Assembly (NCBI GenBank): GCA_032622095.1
Contig: CP136066.1
Coordinates: 187,588,716 to 187,652,715, forward strand
Source: Siphonodentalium dalli
Lineage: Eukaryota > Mollusca > Scaphopoda > Gadilida > Siphonodentaliidae
Direction: 5' to 3'
DNA length: 64,000 bases
In this document: one piece after another, positions 42,910 to 54,159 of the stretch
Layout of the letters: each line of letters opens with the position of its first letter
Position numbering within the stretch: position 1 is the first letter of the stretch
Position numbers and translations under genes: made by a program
The notes under the pieces: generated by a model
Seen by the model: only the letters and a program-made list of their open reading frames with translations
Told to the model about the DNA's origin: nothing
Database searches by the model: none

Positions 42910-43075
42910 AATCCACACCTTCACACACACACACACACCCTCATACACACACCCTCACACACCATCACACACACACACACTCACACACACACACACACAC
43001 ACACACAACACACACAGCCACCAGGTCATCACAACCTCTCCTCTCTCTCTCTCTCCCTCCCCTCTCTCATATGAA
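42910..43075. repeat. CA and CT microsatellites
   Basis: A broken (CA)n run at about 42921-43018 is followed by a CT-rich run at about 43036-43070, in the left arm only. There is no gene. Confidence 0.85.
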
Positions 43076-43791
43076 TGAATTTCTGGAATGTAGCCATAAT
43101 TTTACACGGAGGTAATCTATCGTGATTGCTTTAAAAAATAGTGCAACTTCCTGTTGGTAATACACGAATGAAGAGCGTTTAACGTATACGAAATTACTAC
43201 ACGAATGAACTGAAATTTATATTTCACATCTTCCCAACAACAGATACAGACATAGTCATAGTGTTATATTGTCTTGTATGTACACACGTCGCCCTAATTG
43301 GTGATCCATAGACACCTACGCTATGACATCATTAAAGGGGACAATACACTCAGGGAGTTGAATGTCAAAGTGACACGAGGCCAGGGACGTGATGCAATAT
43401 TGGTGTGTGAATATTAAAGGATCACAAGGCACTCATTATGAATGACTGTTAAAGAAACACAATACACACGCAGTGTGTGAATGTTAAAATGAAACATAAC
43501 AATATTTAAAGTTCAAAATTTCGGGCTCTTAATGTACCATTTATCAATATGTATCGTTTCTCGCTCTACAATTCCCAATAATCCACCCACTCTCTCCCTA
43601 CTTATAGATATATAACGAAAACGAGAATATCATGTTGATGAAGTTTATTGAAATTTAATCATTGTCTGAATCTTCAAACGTTAAACATATTTCTAGGTGG
43701 CCTTATGTCCTTAGTATAACGAGGGAACCTCTACTTTTTGGGGGGGAAATAACATGACATGTGTTACATACTACATTTTTTATTATATTAA

Positions 43792-44061
43792 CTATTCACT
43801 GTCACTTTCACCGGCTTTGTAATCACTGTCACTTTCGTCCAAATTGTCATCACTTTCGTCAAAAGTGTCATTTGTTTCGTCCATGAATTTTGCTAGCATC
43901 GGTTTGTACTTTAATATTGACATTTTCACTGCATCACGATCTTCATAACCATTATTCAAATATTTGTCGACTTTATCCATGACTCTGTTGTGCAGAGTCC
44001 CATTGCGCAGCTGCAGATACGCTAATATTGTCCTAGCATAACCATTCATAAATTGATTCAT
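43792..44061 (-). CDS. Small acidic protein after the ATPase
   Basis: This encodes 89 residues. The start codon overlaps the ATPase stop (ATGA at 44058-44061), so the two are probably translated from one message. The N-terminal half is helical (ARTILAYLQLRNG, VDKYLNNGYEDRDAVKMSILKY) and the C-terminus is strongly acidic (DESDDNLDESDSD). I do not recognise the family. The tight overlap with the ATPase suggests a partner in packaging or regulation. Confidence 0.45.
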   Translation of the reverse strand: MNQFMNGYARTILAYLQLRNGTLHNRVMDKVDKYLNNGYEDRDAVKMSILKYKPMLAKFMDETNDTFDESDDNLDESDSDYKAGESDSE

Positions 44062-45556
44062 GTCTTTACTTTTAAGGTCCTTGTCAGCTTGTACTTTTGC
44101 TTCTTTTTCTGTTGAGCCATTTCATTATACGTTTCCATTTTATCACTCCATTCCTCATGTGTTTTATCCCTACTCTCATCACACACACTTTTGAAGTATT
44201 CATCTTCATTCAATTTAATTTTCTTATTCTGACTATCATCCGTGTCCTCAGTTAATTTTCGTTTTAACTTATTTTCTTGACACCAGTTTTTTACGTGTCT
44301 CTGAACATCATAATGATCTTCGAACAAAAGCCCGCAGTCATTACAAGGGCACGACATGTCTTCTCGAATGTCTTGACGGTTCTTCTTATTAATTTCATCG
44401 AGCTCATCAGGTGGCCTTATGTCCTTAGTATAGCCATTATGTTGAACCTGGGGCACAACATAATTATATGCTATGCCCTTCTGTTGACCAGGGAGTTCTC
44501 TGTCATCGTATTTCATCTTATTCTGTTGACCCTGGGTCTCAGTGTCTTTTGTATGTTTTTTCATCCCATTATGTACCAGTGTACGATTCCATTCACCCAT
44601 ATGTTGGTTCGTGTCCTCTTTTAGTACATTCTGTCGCAGACGTAATGTGTCCGGGGTTGCGGCTTTTAAATCCACCAGTAGGTAACTGTACGGTTCACTC
44701 GTCGCTTCCGAAAACTCTCGCATCATACGCTGAGGGCATTCAGGATATATCTGTCTCGATAATGTTGAAATTAAATCCTTGTCGATTGGGTTATTGAACA
44801 ATACCAAATATTGACAATTTCGTCGTTGCGTAGGGTCTTTGTTGTAGTAGAAATTCTTGTTCAAACATATCAAAGATAAGCTCAAATGGTGACTTCCTTC
44901 GGAATGCAAATCATTAACTCTCTGGTCTTTTGATGAAGTTTGCATCAAGTCATCGAGTATAACTAGATATTTATACTGGGGGTTGATAAGAGAATCCAAG
45001 TTTGCTGGTATTCCTCGTATAAAGTTGACCTGAGGGGTGACGGTATACTTTATTTCGTCATATGGGGCTGCCAATATTTATAAAACCATATTATTCTGTC
45101 AGGTGAGGGTGATATTTTTGAGGCAGACTTTTGTAGCAAGGTTTTCACGAAGTCCGTCTTCCCACTAGATGTCGGTCCACTTACGCATGCCGTGAATGGA
45201 TGCTTGAAAATAAAATCTTTCTGGATATTGGCCATTGGATCATCAAAGCAGGATGATATGTCGCTTTGTTGTTGTTGTTGTAGCTGATGTTGTTGTTGTT
45301 GTTGTTGTGGCTGATGTTGTTGTTGTTGTTGTGGCTGATGTTGTTGTTGTTGTTGTGGCTGATGTTGTTGTGGTTGTGGCTGATGTTGTTGTTGTTGTTG
45401 TTGTTGTGGCTGATGTTGTTGTTGTTGTTGTGGCTGATGTTGTTGCTGTTGTTGTTGCTGTTGTTGTTCTGAAGGCGTGTGTTTAACTTTGATATGACGC
45501 TTCAAACTATCTTGCCAAGCACAGACACTTAAGCACTCTTCACACTGATACTTCAT
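44058..45556 (-). pseudogene. Zinc finger-polyQ-packaging ATPase, one-base break
   Basis: Frame one (45556-45050) encodes an N-terminal C2H2 finger (CEECLS ... LKRHIKVKH, residues 5-26). A Gln/His-rich tract of about 85 residues follows, then the ATPase start with Walker A GPTSSGKT at 127-134. Frame two (about 45068-44058) continues with Walker B (LVILDDLMQ), LICLNKNFY, LVLFNNPIDKD and YSYLLVDL. It then adds a second Cys/His finger (CPCNDCGLLF ... VQRHVKNWC) and a basic tail. The switch falls at a run of four C residues (about 45065-45068), where one base appears to be missing. It is homologous to the Polinton ATPase at 24777. Otherwise the gene is complete, so a sequencing error in the C run is possible. 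Confidence 0.8.
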
Positions 45557-45945
45557 TTTCCTATATAATCAGTGAAATCGAGCGTTCTTCTATGCACCTG
45601 TATTTATATAGAACAGAAACAAGGGAAAAGTGGTGGACTAGTTCACTAGTTCAGGCTGTCGTTCACAACGTGTCTTCGTACTTGTTTGTACTGGATACAA
45701 ATTTATCACATTGGCTACAATACAACCTACCTATCCAAATGTCAATGCAATTATGAGTGATTTCAATATGAACACTCTATTATATAGATATGTGTAACCT
45801 GGTGACATGATGAAATCGATTGTGTACTGAGTTTACCTCCGGCTTCGTGCCGATTGTGTACTGAGCTGACACCGTGGATAAATTGACCAATGACTGCTAT
45901 TGTATCTTTTGACAGATATGCGTGCGCAGACTTGTTTGATGTTCG

Positions 45946-46404
45946 CTATCGCATTGTCAATATTAAAGTACATGATGTTTTCAATCGATACTGGTATTCT
46001 ATTAATCGTCTATAACTTTTGAGAAAGAGAGCAAACTCTGTGTCGATGGTAGCCTCTTCTCCTGACATGCTCTCTTCTCCCGACATGCTCTCTTCTCCTT
46101 TCGCATCATTGGTGACGCGTTTCATCATACTTTTGAATGTGTCCATCTCGTTGACACATCGCGCAGCTTTCTTACGACCGAATACCGTTCTACTACCGGC
46201 GACAGTATCATCTTCTGAATCTGACGAAGCGGTTCTAGATTCAGATGAAGATGAACGGGGAATGATATCAGATTCTATGTCATCGGTATCTTCTCCGAAG
46301 AAATCTGTTTTTGTCCCTGACATAACTCCGTGTTTAGTCTGTTTATGTCTTTGTAGATTGTAGTTCGTCGATAAAATATTTCCGCATAAATGACACCCAT
46401 ACAT
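45946..46404 (-). CDS. Single C2H2 zinc-finger protein
   Basis: The first ATG at 46404 gives 152 residues. The finger is CHLCGNILSTNYNLQRHKQTKH, whose STNYNL-x-RH core matches the finger in the element at 57949-61711 (STNYNLKRH). A long Ser/Asp/Glu-rich segment follows, with a duplicated GEESMS phrase. The frame is open upstream to 46443 with GTG. Sequence before it reads TTGTCTGAATC where the related ORF at 59335 has ATGTCTGAATC, so the ancestral start may have been lost in another frame. The role is unknown; DNA binding, perhaps to the element's own ends, is a guess. Confidence 0.55.
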   Translation of the reverse strand: MYGCHLCGNILSTNYNLQRHKQTKHGVMSGTKTDFFGEDTDDIESDIIPRSSSSESRTASSDSEDDTVAGSRTVFGRKKAARCVNEMDTFKSMMKRVTNDAKGEESMSGEESMSGEEATIDTEFALFLKSYRRLIEYQYRLKTSCTLILTMR

Positions 46405-47192
46405 AACATGATCATGAAGAAAATGGTCAAACTGACCAAACACGGATATAATAATGAATGGGCTGTAGATTCAGACAACGATTAAATTTCAATAAACTTC
46501 ATCAACATGATATTCTCGTTTTCGTTATATATCTATAAGCGGGGAGAGAGTGAGTGGATTATTGGGAATTGTAGAGTGAGAAACGATACGTATTGATAAA
46601 AGGCTCATCAAGAGCCCGAAAATTTGAACTTTAAATATTGTTTTGTCATTTTAACTTTCAACCACTGCGCCTGTATTGTTAACATTCATTCATAATGAGT
46701 GTCTTGTGTCCCTTTAGAGTGCATTGTGTTCCTTTAATATTCACACACCAATATTGCATCACGTCCCTTGCTTCGTGTCACTTTGACATTCAACTCCTCG
46801 AGTGTATTGGCCCCTTCTAATGATGCCATAGCATGGGTACATGCAAGACAGTATAACTGTTATAACACTATGCCTATGTCAGCATCTGTTGTTGGGAAGA
46901 TGTGAAATATAAATTTCAGTTCATTCATGTAGTAATTTCGTATGAATCAAGCGCTCTTCATTCGTGTATTACCAAAGTGAAGTTGTACTATTTTTGAAAG
47001 CAATCACGATGTGTAAAACTTTCATTAAATTACAATAACCCAATGCTGTGGTGTAACACGTTTATAGTCAAATAACCCAGAGTGACTTAATTCACAATGA
47101 AGTACAATGCCACTCCACTACAGATGCGATATGTATTGTTTATCCATAGCTTAAGTGTGTAAACATCACATTTTGCTCGTCATGCTATGACC

Positions 47193-47224
<32 letters not shown>

Positions 47225-49715
47225 ACACATGATACAATTCTAGTCATACCTGAGTTTAAGTGTGTAAACATCGGATTTGCTCATCAGACGATAAGCTGAC
47301 AATATTTACGCATGGTAAATTTATATTCATGCATAATGGTAAGGTTAAGGTAATGTTTTTTGTTAGGGTCATGTTTTTGTTACGGCCGTGTTCTAGCATA
47401 GATCGATAAATAAGTTAAAGATTGTTATAAGTCCTCGTTGTTTCACAGACAGTGCTATTGGTGATCGAATTTGATAACTATTTTATTGGTTATGGAAAAA
47501 CTAAGAGTGTTAGAGTAGCCTCCCTGTTATTTAAATAAAGAGCGTTGTTTCGCTTATGTGCGATGGGCACAGGCGGTAACTAGGTCTATCGAGTATATAA
47601 CATATAGCGCCATCATATAAAAGATGAAAGAAACATATCAACAGCTTTGTTTAGTCTGATATTACGTATGTCTACGTGTGCACGTCTAACATGTGACCTT
47701 TGGTGAAATGGTGCTACATTATGCTTAATAACTTTATCGTGATAGAGAGGTAATGAATAAACGCTCCTTATTATTTACGTGAGAATATAATGTCCAATTA
47801 TTGCAAATAAAACATTGTGGACATATGTGGACACCCGATTGGCGCACTTACTGATCACGTGATAAGCTGTTAATATGTACAGGTGATAAGATTACTTACT
47901 TTGGCGTAAGTATGAATAGCTCGATAAACTGATAATATGTACAGGTGATGATCACACACGCAACCCTTGATGTTATATGAATAAACCACTCTGGTTATGA
48001 GCACAAAACTAGGGAAACTACCATGATAATAGGCTTAGTAATTTTCGCTGTGAAATTCGTTCATTATTATAACACCGCTCTACGACGTTGTCATCCCGAG
48101 GTTATTATGAAAAATGGCTCGCTGACACATCATCCAAGTACCAAAAAAAACACTAAAACAGGGTGGGCGGGGTCCTCGCCCCCTTTTTAGCAACGCTTTT
48201 TAAAATAACCGACTGACGATTCTCGTTCTAAGAACAATAACTCTATAAACGTACGCTCTTTCAATAATTCTTCCAATAATTCGCGATAATGCACGTGTGT
48301 CATTTATACTGAAAGATGAATAAAGAGCGTTGCTTTACTATGAGATAATACTTTACTCCGCTCATGTTCATCATTGTTTTCATTAACATTTTGTTGATTT
48401 CCAGCAATCCATTGACACACCAAGGTTATGCATAAGCATAAATAATTGAATTTTTTTTCCATAATCATGTGTAGAATATGTCAGTTCATTCGTGTGGTAA
48501 TTTCGTATGAATCAAACGCTCTTCATCCGATCGTGATTGCTTTCAAAATAGTACAACATCTCAATAATTCTTCCAATAATTCGCGATAATGCACGTGTGT
48601 CATTTATGTTGAAAGATGAATAAAGAGCGTTGCTTTACTATGAGGTAATACTCCTTATTTGGATGTCTTGTGCTCCGACACGTACACATTGTACAATGTG
48701 TATGCGCACGAATAGGTGTGGGTAAGTGGCGCTATATGACATATACTCGATAGACCTATTTACAGTCACAATCGCAAATAATCGAAACATATCAGCTTTG
48801 TTTAGTCTGATGTTACGTATGTATATACGTGTACACGGTCTAACGTGTGACCTCTGGTGAAATAGCGATACACGATGCTCAATAACTTCATCGTGATAAA
48901 CGCTCTTTATTATTTATGTAAGAGCAATGACGTCAAATTGTTTCAGGTAAAACATTGTGGAGACAATTATATGATGGAATAGACGGGACGGCGTCTGATG
49001 GACTGGTCCGAGTCGCTGTCATCTTGGCCACTGGCACCATCAGTATGAATGCATATATTCCAGTGTTTATCATCAGCATGGTATGAATCATTCTCGGCGT
49101 GTTGGTCATTTTGTCGTTGATTACAAACAATCAATTGGTACAGCGATAAGCAAAAGAAATTGAAAATTTCTTGCATCATCATGTTTTCAGTTTGTTCAAT
49201 AACAATAACATCAAAGTAACTTCAAGGGTGCGTGTTACAGCGTGTACATATTATTTGAGCGTATGTATGCATAGTTCGATAAGCTGCTAATATGTACGTG
49301 TGATAAGAATATGCGACATATTAGCATTAACGCGATAAGCAGCTGAGATTATTTGGTTGATGTGTCAGACATTTAATCACATTAGTCGGCCGAGATATAA
49401 AAAAACAACTTCACACTTATACACGATGAACCAACTTGTTAGTCAAAAATATACACACACCCACATGACGCTCAAATATGACGACCTGCTCTATGAATAA
49501 TTTGGTTAAGCCATCTTAAGCTGAGATTATTTAGTTGATGTGTCAGACACAATAGTCGGCCGAGATATATAAAAAAACAACTTCACACTTATACACGATG
49601 AACCAACTTGTTAGTCAAAAATATACACACACCAACATGACGCTCAAATATAACGTCCTGCTCTATCGAAAATATACTGACGCCCATTTTTATCAACGAT
49701 TCTCAAATATATAGT

Positions 49716-52184
49716 ACTATAGTACTAACATACTCAAAATACACTTATGCCCAATTTTACGATTGAACCTAACGAGTCCCTCATACTACTTGTATAGTTA
49801 TATTACTTTTCAACAGATATGGCAAGTAGACAACCCTCTTGGTTATGCTGTCCAGATAGCTCATTGAATGTTATAATATTACACTATGTATATAATTGTA
49901 TATATCATATGAATGAGTTATGAATAAATAATCTTAATCATAATCATAAAGAGATATATTAGCTGCACTGTTTTTCAAAGTTATAACCTTCCCTGTCAGA
50001 ACAGCAAAATGTTCCCAGGTTTTGACCTGGTGGATTATAATCTCTACGGGCATATCAATAGTAGAGATTCATTACATGATCTAGGAATTTCAGACTAAAC
50101 AAGGTTGAAATTGTAATAATTCAATAATAATTTATTTCATAAATCACGAAATCCATATATATATATATACATGCCCTAAATACTTGTTATGTTAGTTTGT
50201 TTTTACAACATTTATTATGTAATTTGTTAAGACTAAAGGTACAGAATTTTCTTAATATCAGTCGAGGATTTTTGCTGAAATGCCAATGCATGAACTGGAG
50301 ATTTTCCAAAACATTAAGGCACCCCGTCCCATCCGTGAATTTTCAAAACAATTTCAAACTATCAATTTGAAGGGAAAAGTTATGCTATAGTATTATAACA
50401 ACATGTTTTTACCATCACAATAAGAGAGATATGTGCATGCAAATTATGAAAAAAGTGATTAAAAAAAATGTAGGGTGAAGGACCAAAACAACATATCACA
50501 ACATAAATAATATTCAACCACGTTTTTAATAATCTGGCAGACATAAATACTCAATATACTGATTCATCTTGTCAGACACTATGTAGATTTATGGTTATTT
50601 TTCCTAAAAAAAATAGTTCTTATCCTAATTTGAATCATTCTTAAGAAAACTTGAAACAGTTAAACCTTTTTAATAAGCAATTATTCTTATTACACGCTTG
50701 TTCACAGAAGTACAGTGTTATTGCTGTTCCATATTTACAAATACGTATGGAACGCACGTTCCATACGCATCTCGTTGACGTATAATGACGTACATGACGT
50801 TCGCCTCAACCATAAACTGGAACTAGAATGCACTCAGAGAGATGCCAACGTGCGCAAAAATGTAATAAAAAATAATTTAAATAATAATTTCACTGTATTT
50901 TACTTAATTTAATTTAATGTTAGCAAAAAAAGACAATTACCAATTCTCATTTCATCACATATAAAAGGCAAATTACTATATTATTCATTTAAGTAATTAA
51001 AACCAATTCCATGTTGCCGAAAGGGTGAGACTTTAATATCGATTACATTTTTTTCAGCAGCATATTTTGATTTTAATTTTCCGATAGTCAAAGTTGACCA
51101 AAGGAGCAATTATAAGAAATAATTAATACCATTTGTGTAAATATTGATAACAGCCAATATGCAACAATAAATATCAATAATTAATCAATAATTTATCAAT
51201 AACGATCATTTTATGTAATAATAAACTCTTCAAACGGTGTTTGTGTCAACAAATGCGTTTTGTTTTGTGTTACGTCATTCGTCGTATTTGACCCGGAACT
51301 CGGCTGAAGGTTAGGCTATTCAGCCTATTGCGTCGAATTACGATATCGCGTTTTGAATGTACTCTTTTCCCGCACGATAAAGAGAGGTCTTCGCACGAAC
51401 CAAAAATGACAAAACTTCCCAATTATAAGTAAAAATACCCAAATGAAGGAGTCTATGTAGGTCCCGAAGGAGTCTATAGACTTTTTGATGTAGAGTTCTG
51501 ATGGAAAAAATGTAGGTCGATCTATTTTTGTCATAACACTGACGTATTTTGACCTGTGAGAAAAAAATCGAAATCGAGGCTCACCACGAGCATGCCAGTT
51601 TTAAATATAGAAACAGGGAATCCCGACAAATGGCGATATCGGCGACAAACAAATAATCGAAAACAACACATAAAATAAACATAGCAAAAACGCGGGATAG
51701 TAAAAATGTCAGAACGCCACGAGGTTTTACGTCGTTTTTGGTGACGTCATGGTCGCCGTACTGTTGCGCGAGCGCACGTAACTATAAAATAAAATCACAA
51801 CGACAAACACGCCCTCTATCAGGGGGGGTCGGATAAAAATTACAGGATACAAGGACCGGGTGGGTGGGTGTCCCCGAGCCCGGAATGCAATTTTTTTCAA
51901 AAATCATTTCTAAGACAAATTACAGCTTCAAAATGAATTGAAACACTCAGATTCATATAGTAGTGCATAGTTGATCAATGCCATATACAAGTGATGGGGC
52001 TCTATTTTTTTATTTTTGTCCACAATTTCTCCCTTTAACAGTTGAAACCATGGGTTGGTTCCGGTTTTGGTCGAGGAAATAAATTGCAATGAAACAAATT
52101 CCATTCTCATCTTTTCTCATAGTTTATCATGGTTTTTAAAACTTATTATACACAGAAGATACCCAGGATACCTGCGTGTTTTGA
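49716..52184. other. AT-rich intergenic stretch, no gene
   Basis: No recognisable gene, RNA or long repeat is seen here. There is one short perfect palindrome (GTATGGAACG-CA-CGTTCCATAC, near 50745-50766) and a small direct repeat of CGAAGGAGTCTAT (51467 and nearby). The open frames are short and biased by composition. Confidence 0.55.
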
Positions 52185-52310
52185 GTGAATATCGGAAGTA
52201 TCTCATGGGTGGTCACAGTGAGATACTGGAATCATCACGAGTGGCCTAAAGGCCATGACCCCGAGTGATGATTCCAGTATCTCACTGTGATCGGTATTTC
52301 CGATATTCTT
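52185..52310. repeat. Palindrome 4 with CTCG-type centre
   Basis: Arms include GTCACAGTGAGATACTGGAA (52212 onward) and its perfect complement downstream, extending out to GAATATCGGAA. The left arm has about ten extra bases (near 52201-52210). The centre (52238-52265) reads on the minus strand CTCG, GGGTCATGGCC, TTTA, GGCCA, CTCG. The arm is unrelated to those of the other palindromes. Confidence 0.8.
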
Positions 52311-53149
52311 TTTATTTTATGCGCTATTTACTAAAATAGATCGAGGAATTAATTCAAAATCGAACTGATTCCGATTCACATCGGCAATACAATTTCTGCA
52401 CAACGAACAGAGAGACCACGTCGTTCAATAAAATACTGTCAATAACTCAGAATACACATGCTTCAAATGTGCGTAATATATCAGATAACTGTATTTCAAA
52501 TATACCAACTTACTTGCTTGACGGAATGTGTACTATTAGCAATGTGGCCTGGCCATCTGTCAAAAAGCCGAAAAACCGTTGGCCTCATTTTATTATATTA
52601 ATGATATCAGTCAAGATATTGAATAAACGATAAATACAGTGACCACGTGGTTGAAGTACATGGTCGATGTCGATACATGACTACAGTGACGTAAGTCACA
52701 TAATAACGTGTTGTTCACTGATTGTGGCATTAAAAGGATCCAGATTCAATATCAGAGCATCTAATTTTCCAAATTTTCCGGGAAAAGCCCCCTGACCCCC
52801 TCCCGTACCCTCTAGGCCTTCGGCAGATGCCTTCGGCATCTCCTGCTGGGATACTACTCGCCTCGACATTTTGTAGGGGAACTACTCGCCACTTGCCTAG
52901 AATGATTTTAAGGGGAGCTCCTCATTGCTCACCAGTGATTTCCCACATGGAGAGGACTGGAACTGTGTTTATTTAATCAAATTGATGGTGTTTTTACTTT
53001 ACACATGTATATATTTTAACATATTGCTAATAAGGGTACTGCTATCCTCTTAAAGTGGGTATTTTACCGTCACTGGTTTTGTTGGCATATTTTTCAGCCA
53101 TGTGCTTTGTTTGTTTATTTTTTGTGGGTGTACTTGACCAGCATTCTCT

Positions 53150-53345
53150 CAGTTCCGATGCAGACACAATGAGGGACCCTTACCCTGCCAACAACACATA
53201 GTAGAATTTACAAGATTTTCATCAATTTTGGGGTTGGGTGTCCCAGACCTGGGTGGAAAAAAACTTACGGTCCCGGGTGGGTGTCCCAGACCTGGGTGGA
53301 AAAAACTTACGCTCCCGGGGTGGTGGGTCACCAAAAACTGAAAAA
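53150..53345. repeat. Short tandem duplication, about 48 bp
   Basis: Two copies of a unit with GGTGGGTGTCCCAGACCTGG and AAAACTTACG sit in direct order. A similar GGGTGGGTGTCCC phrase occurs at 51861. There is no coding evidence. Confidence 0.6.
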
Positions 53346-53471
53346 CAAAAAATGTCCACCTTGTATCCGAATTATTTGTCCTGACCCCCCCCCCGCCTCT
53401 ATGTGCCTAAATAAACCTTCTAAGCCTGTATTTTTAATGCACAGATTCTAGGACACGGAGAGTGTAATAAA

Positions 53472-53617
53472 CACAGAAGGACACGATGTGTAAATGGGTT
53501 TGTCGATACGGCACTCGTGCTGTCGCGGAAAGATAGAACTCGGGGCGCAAGCGCCTCTCGTTCTATTCTTCCGCGACAGCCGTATCGACAAACCCATTAC
53601 ACATCGTGGCGTTCTGT
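53472..53617. repeat. Palindrome 5 with CTCG-type centre
   Basis: Arms pair over about 60 bases (TGGGTTTGTCGATACGG at 53495 with its complement at 53579-53595). The left arm carries eight extra bases, CACTCGTG (53512-53519). The centre (53539-53560) reads CTCG, GGGCGC, AA, GCGCC, T, CTCG. The high arm identity suggests a fairly recent event. Confidence 0.85.
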
Positions 53618-53684
53618 GTATTTATAGCACTGGTCACTGAATCCGATAGCAGAATTATTCCTGGATAGAACCGCTTAATTTCTG

Positions 53685-53894
53685 TTAAAGAATATTGTAT
53701 GTTAAATCAGTGTCTGTTCCTGCAGCATATATTTGCATTCTCATATGATACAGAGAATTGCATACTGTTTTGACGGGAAGTTTAGTAAGTGAGACCGTAC
53801 TGTCACAGTCTGAATTTTGAACAAACTTAGTATAGTCTAGAATGAACTGAACTTTCTCTTCAGACGAAACCACATCGAACATACCACCGGCCAT
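53685..53894 (-). CDS. Cystatin-like small ORF or terminal exon
   Basis: The ATG at 53894 opens 69 codons. The residues fit a cystatin/stefin start: Gly-Gly at positions 3-4 (AGGMFDV), SSEEKVQFILDYTKFV as the helix, then a strand pair with the QIYAAGTDTDLTYNI segment where cystatins place their Gln-x-Val-x-Gly loop. The Val is replaced, and the usual C-terminal third is missing because the frame stops. Cystatins inhibit papain-type proteases by inserting the Gly-Gly end and this loop. A polypyrimidine-poor TACTGACAG acceptor lies just upstream at about 53897-53905, so it may be an internal or terminal exon. The assignment is by eye. Confidence 0.4.
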   Translation of the reverse strand: MAGGMFDVVSSEEKVQFILDYTKFVQNSDCDSTVSLTKLPVKTVCNSLYHMRMQIYAAGTDTDLTYNIL

Positions 53895-53953
53895 CAACAC
53901 TGTCAGTAGTATAAACTAGAGGCAATAATTATATATATATTAATGAGCATTTG

Positions 53954-54140
53954 GGTGTGGTCGTCGTCTGATCCCCACCCCCACGGGATTTCATAAATAG
54001 TATTTATCGAATGTTAAACGTTACATTACAGACTAATTTAAATAGGTGTGGTCGTCGTATTATAATCCCCACCCCCAAGGGATTTCGTAAATACTATTTA
54101 ACGATTGTTAAACGTTACAATACCGACTAATTTATATAGG
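53954..54140. repeat. Tandem duplication, about 93-bp unit
   Basis: Two copies of a unit with TGTGGTCGTCGT, CCCCACCCCCA, GGGATTTC and GAATGTTAAACG-like phrases stand side by side. They are about 90% alike. There is no gene. Confidence 0.75.
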
Positions 54141-54159
54141 TGTATCAAAAATGAGGTGT

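Larger units (their letters stand above)
40135..49715. mobile_element. Polinton-related element with giant inverted arms
   Basis: Two arms of roughly 3-3.5 kb (about 40135-43690 and 46465-49715) are inverted copies of each other and enclose a 2.8 kb coding core. Matching landmarks include GGGCGAGGACCCCGCCCACC (41206) against its complement (48164), and the AACGAGAATATCATGTTGATG junction at about 43622 and 46508. Outer ends consist of roughly 200-bp subrepeats containing TATCTCGGCCGACTA; exact termini and target duplication could not be fixed. The arms share blocks with the Polinton repeat next door, and the core has a related packaging ATPase. It lacks polymerase, integrase, protease and capsid genes, so it is non-autonomous or a deletion form. 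Confidence 0.7.

Noticed and set aside
45235-45486. Plus-strand Val/Ala/Asp repeat ORFs
   Set aside because: They are antisense to the Gln/His tract of the ATPase and result only from the triplet repeat.
50745-50766. Perfect 22-bp palindrome as a member of the CTCG set
   Set aside because: The arms are only 10 bases and the centre is CA, with no CTCG tetramers.
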